Shown piece by piece: positions 1 through 5,563 of a stretch of 5,563 bases of DNA. Positions within the stretch are counted from its first letter, which is position 1. The number at the start of each line of letters is the position of its first letter. Source of the stretch: an uncultured Oscillospiraceae bacterium (lineage in GTDB: Bacteria > Bacillota > Clostridia > Oscillospirales > Oscillospiraceae); contig CANQKJ010000147.1 in assembly GCA_947624465.1 (NCBI GenBank), forward strand, positions 1-5,563, written 5' to 3'. The notes under the pieces are model-generated. The model was not told where the DNA came from, did not search any database, and saw only the letters and a list, made by a program, of their open reading frames with translations. The position numbers and the translations under genes are program-made.

Positions 1-31
1 CATGATCATGAATATAAGGAGTCTTTTTCAC

Positions 32-949
32 ATGAAAACCAAGATCAAGAACGAGGGCATTTACAGGGCTCTCGTGGACCAGTTGGATAAGCTGGCAAGG
101 CACAATCGGCAGGGGAGCTTCCGGACCAAGGATCGGTATTACGAGGCCGTGAAGCGGTTTTGCAAATTCCTCGCGGATCACTACCACCTGCAAAAGTTGT
201 CCAATCTCAGAGGTGAGCATCTGGTCAGCTACGTGGAGCACATGCAGATGGCCGGGAAGGCCGCCTCTACCATCAAGACCGACCTGGCCGCCATCCGGTT
301 TTTCCATGACCTGATGGACACCAAGCGCTGCCTGCCCGGCAACGATGAGCTGGGCATCCAGCTGGAGCGCCGGCGGTTCGGGCAGAAGGATCGCACCTGG
401 ACTCCGCCGGAGTTCAACCGCCTCCTGATGACCGCTCTGGCCGAGGACCGTTACGACTACATCCTGGCCTTTTACCTGGCCCGGTATGCCGGCCTGCGGG
501 TCCATGAGTGCTTCCGCATCGACACGGCCATCGCGGAGGACGCTCTGCGCAGAGGGGCCATCACCATCAAGGGCAAGGGCGGCAAGGTCCGCACGGTGCC
601 CATCAACGAGCAGATTACCATTGCCCTCCGGGAGCAGCTCCGCCGGACGGCGCGGGGCCATAAGCTCCTTGTGCCCGACGATATGCCTACCGACGACGCC
701 ATTTACGGCGTCCAGAAGTTCCTGCTGGATCATCGCAAGGAACTGCGTGACGAGGGCGACGAGCGCCCCCTGACCTTCCATGGGCTGCGCCACACCTACG
801 CCGCCGAGCAGTATCAGAGGCTGGTGGATGCCGGCACTCCCGAACTGACGGCCCACTTCGAAGTTTCCAGGCTCCTGGGCCATGAGCGCCCCGACGTCAC
901 GGACATCTACCTGGCGTCGGTGAGGAAGGGTGGTCGTCTTGGAGACTAA
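32..949 (+). CDS. Tyrosine recombinase (phage-integrase family), XerC/D-like
   Basis: A 305-aa tyrosine recombinase expected to cut and rejoin DNA at specific sites through a covalent 3'-phosphotyrosine. All catalytic residues are visible: R156 in AGLRVHE, K182 in IKGKGGKVR, H250 and R253 in HGLRHTY, H284 in LLGHE, and the nucleophile Y293 in DIYLAS. Residues of about 25-100 form the helical SAM-like core-binding domain and about 120-300 the catalytic domain. No Tn916-type arm-binding N-terminus is present. I chose ATG 32 because AAGGAG at 16-21 lies 10 bases upstream; in-frame ATGs at 2 and 8 precede that site, and an extension to the left of the window cannot be excluded. Its 3' end overlaps the excisionase gene, so the two are probably co-transcribed. 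It may be a second recombinase of the mobile element, a cargo resolvase, or the remnant of another element. The family is certain; the target is unknown. Confidence 0.9.
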   Translation: MKTKIKNEGIYRALVDQLDKLARHNRQGSFRTKDRYYEAVKRFCKFLADHYHLQKLSNLRGEHLVSYVEHMQMAGKAASTIKTDLAAIRFFHDLMDTKRCLPGNDELGIQLERRRFGQKDRTWTPPEFNRLLMTALAEDRYDYILAFYLARYAGLRVHECFRIDTAIAEDALRRGAITIKGKGGKVRTVPINEQITIALREQLRRTARGHKLLVPDDMPTDDAIYGVQKFLLDHRKELRDEGDERPLTFHGLRHTYAAEQYQRLVDAGTPELTAHFEVSRLLGHERPDVTDIYLASVRKGGRLGD

Positions 950-1181
950 GTATCGCTCCTCAGATAGATCACAGTCTCACGGCGAAGGGGATCATGTCCC
1001 GATCCACCTGAAAATGACGCTGACCATCCGGGAGGCGGCTGAGTACAGCAACATCGGGATTAACAAAATCGACAGCCTGTTGCGGACGCCCAACTGCCCC
1101 TTTGTCCTCTATGTAGGCACAAAAAAGCTGGTGAAGCGCAAAGAGTTCGAGGAGTTCATCAGTAATAAATTGATCATTTGA
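939..1181 (+). CDS. xis: Tn916-type excisionase (Xis), small winged-helix protein
   Basis: A small basic DNA-binding protein (80 aa from TTG 939) resembling the Tn916-family excisionases, which bend DNA at element ends and push the integrase towards excision. Visible features are the sequence LTIREAAEYSNIGINKI (about 28-44), which fits the helix-turn-helix of this family, followed by CPFVLYVGTKKLVKRKEFEEFI (wing and final helix, split here as CPFVLYVGTKK and LVKRKEFEEFI). The lead-in VPIHLKMTLT also matches the family, so ATG 1014 would be too late. TTG 939 is preferred because GAGGAAGG at 922-929 lies 9 bases upstream; GTG 930 is the alternative but sits directly on that ribosome site. The gene overlaps the upstream recombinase by 11 bases, which implies translational coupling to it. 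It precedes int, as in Tn916, but a terminator-like hairpin and a new promoter lie between them. Confidence 0.8.
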   Translation: METKYRSSDRSQSHGEGDHVPIHLKMTLTIREAAEYSNIGINKIDSLLRTPNCPFVLYVGTKKLVKRKEFEEFISNKLII

Positions 1182-1194
1182 ACGCATTTCGCTA

Positions 1195-1223
1195 TTGAGA
1201 AAAAGAAAGCCCTATGCTACAAT
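1195..1223 (+). promoter_or_regulatory. Sigma-A promoter for int, embedded in the terminator hairpin
   Basis: TTGAGA (1195-1200), a 17-base spacer and TACAAT (1218-1223), with TG at 1215-1216 giving an extended -10. The predicted start is near 1230, inside the hairpin loop. A transcript from this promoter therefore carries only the right arm and cannot form the terminator stem. The promoter drives int, whose ribosome site AAAGGAG (1260-1266) follows. Confidence 0.65.
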
Positions 1224-1248
1224 GATTGTTGTTGCATGGGGCTTTTTT
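1208..1248 (+). terminator. Intrinsic terminator between xis and int, within a longer inverted repeat
   Basis: A 10-bp stem pairs AGCCCTATGC (1208-1217) with GCATGGGGCT (1234-1243), with one T-G wobble, and is followed by six T (1243-1248). The loop can fold further (ACAA with TTGT). The complementarity continues outward, so that 1190-1217 and 1234-1257 form an imperfect inverted repeat with A tract on one side and T tract on the other. It should stop transcription arriving from the recombinase and xis, and could act in both directions. Confidence 0.75.
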
Positions 1249-1273
1249 CTCATAGCGGGAAAGGAGTCCTATT

Positions 1274-2524
1274 ATGGGTAAAAACTTAAAAGGCAGAGAA
1301 TGTGGCAAAGGGATCTGCCAAAGAAAGGACGGTCTTTACAGCGCAAGATTTGTAAATAAACAAGGGAAGCGTTCCGTCAGATGTTTTTCTACACTTCCGG
1401 AGGCCCGAAATTGGCTGGAAGACGCAAGATACGCGGACAAGCACAATAGCGCAGTCGTCCCTCCGGATGTGACCGTGGACGCATGGTTTGAGTATTGGAT
1501 TAAAAATATCGTAGGCGATCTGGCGCCCAACACCCGGAGAAATTACCGGGAGAGATATGAACACAATATTCAGCCTGTGATCGGCAGTATGCCTTTGGCG
1601 GCGGTCAAACCGATGCACTGCAAGATGGTTCTGAACCGTATGGAAGACGATTATGCGGGCTCTACGATCCGGCAGGCGTATATCGCTATGGGCACTATGC
1701 TCCGGTCAGCGGTCATGAATGACCTGATTGCCAAACACCCTATGGATGGGGTAAGATACACGAAACCCATCCGCGCCGTGGATGACATCAAGTTCCTTAC
1801 GGTGGAAGAACAGCAAAAATTCCTGGAGACGGCCAAGCGGTCTCACAATTATGCGCAATACGCGCTGATCCTGGAGACGGGACTGCGTACCGGCGAATTG
1901 ATCGGCTTGACCTGGGATGCGATCAACTGGGAAAGACGGACGTTGACGGTCAATAAAACGTTAGAATACCGGCACAGCCAGAAGTACTGGCGTGCCGGTC
2001 CCCCCAAAACGCAGCAGAGTTACCGAACGATCCCTCTGACAAATCGTGCCTACGAGATACTCCGGGACGTACAGGCAAGGGCTGACGGGAGAAGGGAGGG
2101 GGCGGTCCTCTCCAAGACCTTGGAGTACATTGACCGGCGTACCGGCGCGAAAGCGACCCTTGTGATGCGGGACCTGGTCTTTATCAACTGGAGGACTGGT
2201 GAGCCTGCAAAGAACAGTTCTTATGACACCCACTTGTACAAGCTGTGTGATGAGGCGGGGATCAAGCATTTTTGTATGCACGCGCTGCGCCACACTTATG
2301 CCACCCGCGCCATCGAGAGCGGGATGCCGCCCAAAGTGCTGCAAAAACTGCTGGGCCACGCCAGCATCCAGACCACGATGGATCGTTATGTCCATGTGAC
2401 CGATGACTCGATGACGAAAGCCGTCCAACAGTTTGAACGCAGTCAGCAAACGCAAAATGGTACAGTAATGGTACAGCAGAGACCGTTACAGGCCGCCAAA
2501 CCCGTTGAAAATCAAGGAGTATGA
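1274..2524 (+). CDS. int: Tn916-family tyrosine integrase of an integrative element
   Basis: A 416-aa site-specific integrase that would insert and, with Xis, excise the element. Residues of about 8-58 ([16 protein letters not shown] through NWLEDARY) resemble the Tn916 Int arm-type DNA-binding domain. About 65-165 is the SAM-like core-binding domain and about 172-385 the catalytic domain. The catalytic set is complete: R205 in ETGLRTGE, K245 in [10 protein letters not shown]336 and R339 in HALRH, H362 in LLGHAS and nucleophile Y372 in MDRYVHV. Length is close to the usual 400 aa or so. ATG 1274 has AAAGGAG seven bases upstream. The gene stands at the element's edge, six bases before ychF, and no terminator follows it. 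Its base composition is lower in G/C than ychF and nrdD, which fits transfer. No frameshift or missing residue is seen, so the integrase should be active. Confidence 0.95.
   Translation: MGKNLKGRECGKGICQRKDGLYSARFVNKQGKRSVRCFSTLPEARNWLEDARYADKHNSAVVPPDVTVDAWFEYWIKNIVGDLAPNTRRNYRERYEHNIQPVIGSMPLAAVKPMHCKMVLNRMEDDYAGSTIRQAYIAMGTMLRSAVMNDLIAKHPMDGVRYTKPIRAVDDIKFLTVEEQQKFLETAKRSHNYAQYALILETGLRTGELIGLTWDAINWERRTLTVNKTLEYRHSQKYWRAGPPKTQQSYRTIPLTNRAYEILRDVQARADGRREGAVLSKTLEYIDRRTGAKATLVMRDLVFINWRTGEPAKNSSYDTHLYKLCDEAGIKHFCMHALRHTYATRAIESGMPPKVLQKLLGHASIQTTMDRYVHVTDDSMTKAVQQFERSQQTQNGTVMVQQRPLQAAKPVENQGV
2456..2476 (+). repeat. Tandem direct repeat in the 3' end of int, possible integrase arm-type site
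   Basis: AATGGTACAG occurs twice, at 2456-2465 and 2467-2476, with a period of 11 bases, close to one helical turn. Integrases of this family bind short direct repeats with their N-terminal domain near the element ends, so an arm site here is plausible. The repeat also encodes part of the Int tail (NGTVMVQQ), and the regulatory role is inferred only. Confidence 0.4.
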
Positions 2525-2550
2525 GGATTTATGAAATTAGGCATCGTGGG
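2500..2550. other. Probable element-chromosome junction (attachment site) at the 5' edge of ychF
   Basis: The int gene, which normally lies at the outer end of such elements, ends at 2524, and the host gene ychF begins at 2531. Composition changes here from mixed to G/C-rich. The crossover should fall close to the A/T-rich stretch around the ychF start codon (2527-2538). Only one end of the element is in the window, so the repeated core cannot be seen and the exact bases are unknown. Confidence 0.35.
2514..2519 (+). promoter_or_regulatory. Ribosome binding site of ychF inside the int coding sequence
   Basis: AAGGAG lies within the last codons of int (encoding QGV) and 11 bases before ATG 2531. 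A second weaker GAGG (2523-2526) is only 4 bases from the start and overlaps the int stop codon. Translation of ychF is thus tied to sequence that also encodes the integrase tail. Confidence 0.6.
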
Positions 2551-3628
2551 GCTGCCCAACGTGGGCAAGTCCACTCTGTTCAACGCCATCACCAACGCCG
2601 GCGCGGAGAGCGCCAACTATCCCTTCTGCACCATCGACCCCAATGTGGGCACCGTGGCGGTGCCCGACGCCCGGCTGGACTGGCTCAGCGACTTCTACAA
2701 GCCGAAAAAGACCACCCCCGCCGTGGTGGAGTTCGTGGACATCGCCGGGCTGGTGAAGGGGGCCTCCAGGGGAGAGGGGCTGGGCAACAAGTTCCTGGCC
2801 AACATCCGGGAGTGCGCCGCCATCGTCCACGTGGTGCGCTGTTTCGACGACGAGAACGTCATCCATGTGGAGGGTTCCACCGACCCCGTCCGGGATATGG
2901 ACATCATCGACCTGGAACTCATCATGGCCGACGTGGAGATGGCCGATCGGCGCATCGACAAGGCCAGAAAGGCCGCCAAGGCGGACAAGAAGTACAATCA
3001 CGAGGCCGAGGTGTTCGAGGGCCTGCGGGACTGGATGAACGACGGCAAGTCCGCCCGGTCCTATCTGAATGAGGTGGACGAGGAGGACGGGGAGCTGATC
3101 AAAACCTCCGAGCTGCTGTCCCTCAAGCCGGTGATCTACGCCGCCAACCTGGACGAGGACGGGTTCTCCGACCCCACGGCGGTGGACTACTATAACCAGG
3201 TGGCGGACCGGGCGAAGGCCGAGGGCGCCCAGGTCATCCCCGTGTGCGCCAAGCTGGAGGCCGAGATCGCCGAGCTGCCCGCCGACGAGAAGGCCCTGTT
3301 CCTGGAGGACCTGGGCATCAAAGAGTCCGGCCTGGACCGGCTCATCAAGGCCAGCTACACCCTGCTGGGGCTCATCTCCTTTTTGACCTCCGGGGAGGAC
3401 GAGTGCCGGGCCTGGACCATCACCAGGGGGACCAAGGCCCCCCAGGCCGCCGGCAAGATCCACTCCGACTTCGAGCGGGGGTTCATCCGGGCGGAGACCA
3501 TCGCCTTCGACGCTTTGCGCGAGTGCGGCTCCATGGCGGCCGCCCGGGAGAAGGGCCTCATCCGCTCCGAGGGCAAGGACTATGTGGTCCAGGACGGAGA
3601 CATCATCCTGTTCCGGTTCAACGTGTAA
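2531..3628 (+). CDS. ychF: YchF/OBG-family redox-linked P-loop NTPase (OLA1 homologue)
   Basis: A cytoplasmic 365-aa protein of the universally conserved Obg-related YchF family, which prefers ATP to GTP, associates with ribosomes and is linked to oxidative-stress responses. The sequence shows G1 GLPNVGKST (7-15), a switch I region around [12 protein letters not shown] (29-40), G3 DIAG (70-73) followed by [13 protein letters not shown], the atypical G4 NLDE (206-209) that explains ATP preference in the family, and CAKLE (239-243) at the G5 position. A coiled-coil helical insert spans roughly 125-195, and a C-terminal TGS domain about 281-364 ends in the conserved [11 protein letters not shown]. 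Length and both ends match the family. The gene is intact, although its upstream neighbour is the integrase of a mobile element rather than a host gene. No promoter is visible between them, so expression probably depends on the int promoter or element transcripts. Confidence 0.97.
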   Translation: MKLGIVGLPNVGKSTLFNAITNAGAESANYPFCTIDPNVGTVAVPDARLDWLSDFYKPKKTTPAVVEFVDIAGLVKGASRGEGLGNKFLANIRECAAIVHVVRCFDDENVIHVEGSTDPVRDMDIIDLELIMADVEMADRRIDKARKAAKADKKYNHEAEVFEGLRDWMNDGKSARSYLNEVDEEDGELIKTSELLSLKPVIYAANLDEDGFSDPTAVDYYNQVADRAKAEGAQVIPVCAKLEAEIAELPADEKALFLEDLGIKESGLDRLIKASYTLLGLISFLTSGEDECRAWTITRGTKAPQAAGKIHSDFERGFIRAETIAFDALRECGSMAAAREKGLIRSEGKDYVVQDGDIILFRFNV

Positions 3629-3640
3629 GATATAAGAGGG

Positions 3641-3673
3641 AAACCCCCGCGGGAGCGATCCCGCGGGGGTTTT
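3641..3673. terminator. Bidirectional intrinsic terminator between convergent genes
   Basis: A perfect 14-bp stem (3641-3654 with 3659-3672) closes on the GNRA tetraloop GCGA. It has an A tract before and a T tract after, so it works on either strand. It lies 12 bases after the ychF stop and 9 bases beyond the stop of the minus-strand cysteine-rich gene, and probably ends both transcripts. Confidence 0.9.
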
Positions 3674-3681
3674 GCGCGCCC

Positions 3682-4582
3682 TCAGGCGATGAACTGCACG
3701 CTGTTGGCGCAGACGAAATAGATCCGGTCGTCCTCGGGGTTGGCCAGGATGAGCACGTTGCCCACCCGGCCCAGCAGGGTGACCTCGTTGAGCACCAGCG
3801 GCCCGGCCACCAGAGACACCTGGCGGCTGAGATTGCCCTGGGACAGGGCGGTGAGCACGCCGGCGGAGCAGCAGCAGTCCTCGCCGCTGCCATCGCAGCA
3901 GTCGCAGCTGGGGGTCATGGCGCAGGAGCCCTGGGTGGACCCCTGGGTCAGGATGGACTGAATGGTCCGGAAGTTGCGGGCGGCGACTTCCTCCTCGGAC
4001 AGGTCGCCCTCGGCCTCGGCCTCGGCGGCCTGGATGGCAAGGGCGTCCAGGGCGCAGAGGGACATCTGGGTGGCGGTGAGTACCGCGGTGTCGGCGGTGG
4101 CGCTGGTGGAATATACCGGGGCGCTGATGTCCAGCAGATCGGCGTTGCAGGGGGAAGGTGCCGGTCAGGTCGTCGGCCAGGTTGTCGGACGGGGTGCCGG
4201 CGGTGGGGGTGGCCGGGGTCTCGGGCACGGAGCCGGCCAGATAGTCGCCGGTGATGAAGGCCACGGCGTTGAAGTCCAGCAGGCCGGCCAGGCAGGGATT
4301 GCACAGCAGCCCCAGGGCCGCCTGGAAGGACCGCTTGCAGCAGCAGGCGTCCTCGTCTACCTTGACCGGCTTGCAGGGGGGCTGGACGGGCTGGCAGCAG
4401 CACACCATGGGCTGGCAGCAGCCGCAGAAGGGCGGCTGGCCGCCGTTCTGGCAGCCGCAGCCGTTCTGGCCCTGCTGTCCGCCCAGGATGGGGCCGAAGC
4501 CGGGATCGCCGCTCTGGGCGGCAAACTCCTCCGCGGAGATGGCTCCGCCCATGGAGGGGCAGTTCAAATAGGTTTGGTTCAT
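3682..4582 (-). CDS. Cysteine-rich hypothetical protein, interrupted by a one-base frameshift
   Basis: I do not recognise a named function. Reading starts at ATG 4582-4580, with AAAGGAG (4597-4591) 8 bases upstream, and stays open through residue P144 (4151). One extra base in the G run at 4150-4154 then shifts the frame; ignoring it, translation resumes at CNADLLDIS and ends at TGA 3684-3682, giving 299 aa. The N-terminal part is rich in Gln, Pro, Gly and Cys (CGCC at 53-56, CCC at 61-63 and 80-82). The middle (about 83-120, FQAALGLLCNPCLAG then LLDFNAVAFITGDYLAG) looks helical and folded. A second cluster (CDCC at 226-229, CCC at 236-238) precedes a compact, probably beta-rich C-terminal domain ending GNVLILANPEDDRIYFVC and a short tail. 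The count is 25 cysteines, with no signal peptide or membrane segment. Cysteine-rich clusters of this sort occur in clostridial spore-coat and exosporium proteins and in metal-binding proteins; either would be a guess. The shift could be a sequencing error, since both halves keep good coding character. Confidence 0.7.
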
Positions 4583-4602
4583 GAAGCACGCTCCTTTCAC
4601 TC

Positions 4603-4647
4603 CCTGTCCGGCGCGATCCCCCGCCCCCGGCGGGAGGGCCGGACAGG
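4603..4647 (-). promoter_or_regulatory. Strong G/C hairpin in the leader of the cysteine-rich gene
   Basis: CCTGTCCGGC (4603-4612) and GCCGGACAGG (4638-4647) form a perfect 10-bp stem. Inside it, CCCGCC (4620-4625) pairs with GGCGGG (4629-4634) around a three-base loop. It lies just upstream of the ribosome site of the minus-strand gene. No T tract follows on either strand, so it is not a standard terminator; a role in mRNA stability or translation control is inferred. Confidence 0.5.
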
Positions 4648-4691
4648 TGCATCCCAGTCTATGCCCCGCTCCGGCCGGCCGCCACGGGACG

Positions 4692-4720
4692 CCTGTACCA
4701 TAAAAAGGGCAGACACACAA
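4692..4720 (-). promoter_or_regulatory. Weak candidate promoter for the cysteine-rich gene
   Basis: On the minus strand TTGTGT (4720-4715), a 17-base spacer and TACAGG (4697-4692), with TG giving an extended -10. The -10 match is poor, and a sporulation sigma factor could use another site. The -35 would lie within NrdR box 1. Confidence 0.2.
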
Positions 4721-4730
4721 TATTTTGATA
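4715..4730. promoter_or_regulatory. NrdR box 1 upstream of nrdD
   Basis: The 16-mer ACACAATATTTTGATA fits the known NrdR consensus acaCwAtATaTwGtgt at every strongly conserved position (C4, A6, A8, T9, T11, G13). It lies 18 bases before the -35 of the nrdD promoter. NrdR is the ATP-cone and zinc-ribbon repressor of ribonucleotide reductase genes. Confidence 0.7.
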
Positions 4731-4747
4731 TTTTTTACGTTAACCCC

Positions 4748-4776
4748 TTGACAGGCACCACAAGATGTAGTACGAT
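4748..4776 (+). promoter_or_regulatory. Sigma-A promoter for nrdD
   Basis: TTGACA (4748-4753), exactly consensus, a 17-base spacer and TACGAT (4771-4776). The predicted start is near 4783, giving a leader of about 120 bases. It overlaps NrdR box 2. Confidence 0.8.
4758..4773. promoter_or_regulatory. NrdR box 2, overlapping the nrdD promoter
   Basis: CCACAAGATGTAGTAC keeps the conserved core of the NrdR consensus (C4, A5, A6, A8, T9, T11, G13, T14). It starts 43 bases after box 1, close to four helical turns, so that repressors on both boxes face the same side of the DNA. It covers the promoter spacer and the first bases of the -10, which would block RNA polymerase. Confidence 0.65.
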
Positions 4777-4904
4777 AATTGAGCACGGGTCATTGCCGGG
4801 TTTTTCCAAAGCCCCGGCGGCGGCCTCTTCGGAGTACGGCAGTTCCGGTTTTTCAGACTGTGACGTTCGCGCAGAATTTCAGATATAGAGAGGGAGCTTT
4901 ACCA

Positions 4905-5563
4905 ATGAAGGTCATCAAGAGAGACAATTCGGTCGTGGATTTCGACCGCAGCAAGATCGTGGCCGCCATCCAGAAAGCCAACGCCGCCGTAGAGGAGCAG
5001 TTCCGCCTGGACGACGCCTCGGTGGACGCCATCGCCGACGCGGTGGCCGCCAGCCACAAGCCCCGTCTGCTGGTGGAGGACATCCAGGACATGGTGGAGA
5101 CCAAGCTGATGGCCGCCGGCAAGTACGAGCTGGCCAAGGCGTACATCATCTACCGCTACACCCGGGCCCTGGTCCGCAAGGCCAACACGACGGATGAGTC
5201 CATCCTCTCCCTGCTGCGCAACCAGAACAAGGACCTGGCGGAGGAGAACTCCAACAAGAACACCGCCATCGCCTCCACCCAGCGGGACTACATCGCCGGC
5301 GAGGTGAGCCGGGACCTGACCCGCCGCATCCTGCTGCCCGAGAAGATCTCCAAGGCCCACGACGAGGGCGTCCTCCACTTCCACGACGCCGACTATTTCG
5401 TCCAGCCCATCTTCAACTGCTGCCTGGTGAACATCGGCGATATGCTGGACAACGGCACCATGATCAACGGCAAGCTCATCGAGTCTCCCAAGAGCTTCCA
5501 GGTGGCCTGCACCATCGTCACCCAGATCATCGCCTGCGTGGCCTCCAACCAGTACGGCGGCCA
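4905..5563 (+). CDS. nrdD: Anaerobic ribonucleoside-triphosphate reductase, 5' part
   Basis: The class III (glycyl-radical) ribonucleotide reductase makes deoxyribonucleotides from ribonucleoside triphosphates without oxygen, and is activated by the radical-SAM enzyme NrdG. The first 219 codons are in the window, and the gene runs off the right edge, so the catalytic core and the C-terminal glycyl-radical motif are not visible. Residues 1-90 or so form the ATP-cone (MKVIKRDNSVVDFDRSKI at the start, then YELAKAYIIYRYTR), the allosteric site that senses ATP/dATP. The catalytic domain begins with RDYIAGEVSRDLTRRILLP, then HFHDADYF (158-165) and NCCLVNIGDML (171-181), characteristic of NrdD. ATG 4905 has AGGGAG (4891-4896) 8 bases upstream. 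The product shows strict or facultative anaerobic life. NrdR boxes and a consensus promoter lie upstream; nrdG is expected downstream, outside the window. Confidence 0.96.
   Translation, partial: MKVIKRDNSVVDFDRSKIVAAIQKANAAVEEQFRLDDASVDAIADAVAASHKPRLLVEDIQDMVETKLMAAGKYELAKAYIIYRYTRALVRKANTTDESILSLLRNQNKDLAEENSNKNTAIASTQRDYIAGEVSRDLTRRILLPEKISKAHDEGVLHFHDADYFVQPIFNCCLVNIGDMLDNGTMINGKLIESPKSFQVACTIVTQIIACVASNQYGG

Larger units (their letters stand above)
4583..4904. other. Divergent intergenic region between the cysteine-rich gene and nrdD
   Basis: This 322-base stretch holds no credible gene on either strand. From left to right it contains the minus-strand ribosome site and leader hairpin, a G/C-rich stretch, an A/T-rich block with the first NrdR box, the nrdD promoter with the second box, and a leader of about 120 bases for nrdD. 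The nrdD leader can form a short hairpin (GCCGGG 4795-4800 with CCCGGC 4813-4818), but I see no recognisable riboswitch. Confidence 0.7.

Noticed and set aside
3244..4254. A 336-codon plus-strand frame from ychF into the next gene
   Set aside because: It is out of frame with ychF, Arg/Gly/Pro-rich, crosses a strong terminator, and lacks a ribosome site.
3948..4652. A 234-codon minus-strand frame overlapping the cysteine-rich gene
   Set aside because: Arg/Pro-rich, its start lies in the leader upstream of the good ribosome site, and it shares no family motif; the MNQTYLNC frame is better supported.
4693..4701. CTGTACCAT, the reverse complement of part of the int direct repeat
   Set aside because: A single 9-base match two kilobases away outside the presumed element; chance is the simplest explanation.
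2537..4786. A 749-codon minus-strand open frame across ychF and the cysteine-rich gene
   Set aside because: Its downstream part is the antisense of ychF in G/C-rich DNA, with low-complexity Gly/Val/Leu/Asp composition. Only its MNQTYLNC to TFP section is real coding sequence.
3962..4888. A 308-codon plus-strand frame opposite the cysteine-rich gene
   Set aside because: Ala/Gly-rich antisense shadow; it runs across the nrdD promoter and has no known motif.
4783..4904. Possible riboswitch or attenuator in the nrdD leader
   Set aside because: Only short stems are visible (4795-4818 and around 4830-4847 followed by a few T), with no conserved riboswitch core recognised.
1..5563. CRISPR arrays, tRNA or rRNA genes, insertion sequences
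   Set aside because: No regularly spaced repeats, cloverleaf or rRNA-like stretches, and no DDE transposase frame were found on either strand.

Overview
The window looks like chromosome from a high-GC anaerobic Firmicute, probably a gut clostridium of the Oscillospiraceae type (Flavonifractor or Oscillibacter-like GC). The reasons are G/C-rich third codon positions, strong AAGGAG-type ribosome sites, a clostridial class III ribonucleotide reductase, and a Tn916-like xis/int module. The taxon is inferred from style, not from a database match.

Positions 1-2524 look like the right end of an integrated mobile element. They hold, all on the + strand, a 305-aa tyrosine recombinase, a small Tn916-type excisionase overlapping its 3' end, an intergenic hairpin, and a 416-aa Tn916-family integrase. 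The hairpin between xis and int is both a terminator for incoming transcription and the site of a near-consensus promoter for int. The promoter's -35 and -10 lie in and just after the left arm of the inverted repeat. The int gene is less G/C-rich than the host genes (hand counts of 60-base samples: 50% at 1501-1560, 70% at 3241-3300).

The int gene stops only six bases before ychF (2531-3628), a conserved YchF/OBG-family P-loop NTPase. The last codons of int contain the AAGGAG that precedes the ychF start, and I see no terminator or promoter between the two genes. This suggests that the element sits at the 5' edge of ychF and that ychF is now read from int or from further inside the element. 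A perfect 14-bp hairpin with T tracts on both sides follows ychF and probably serves both convergent genes.

On the minus strand (4582 down to 3682) lies a gene for an unusual protein with 25 cysteines, many in CC, CCC and CxCC clusters. It is broken by one extra base in a run of five G. I do not recognise its function. Its predicted leader contains a strong G/C hairpin.

The divergent gene at 4905 (running off the window) is nrdD, the anaerobic ribonucleoside-triphosphate reductase. Upstream are a consensus TTGACA/TACGAT promoter and two good NrdR boxes about four helical turns apart, one of them overlapping the promoter. NrdR repression responding to nucleotide pools is therefore the likely control. 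The broken cysteine-rich gene shares this 322-bp divergent intergenic region with nrdD.
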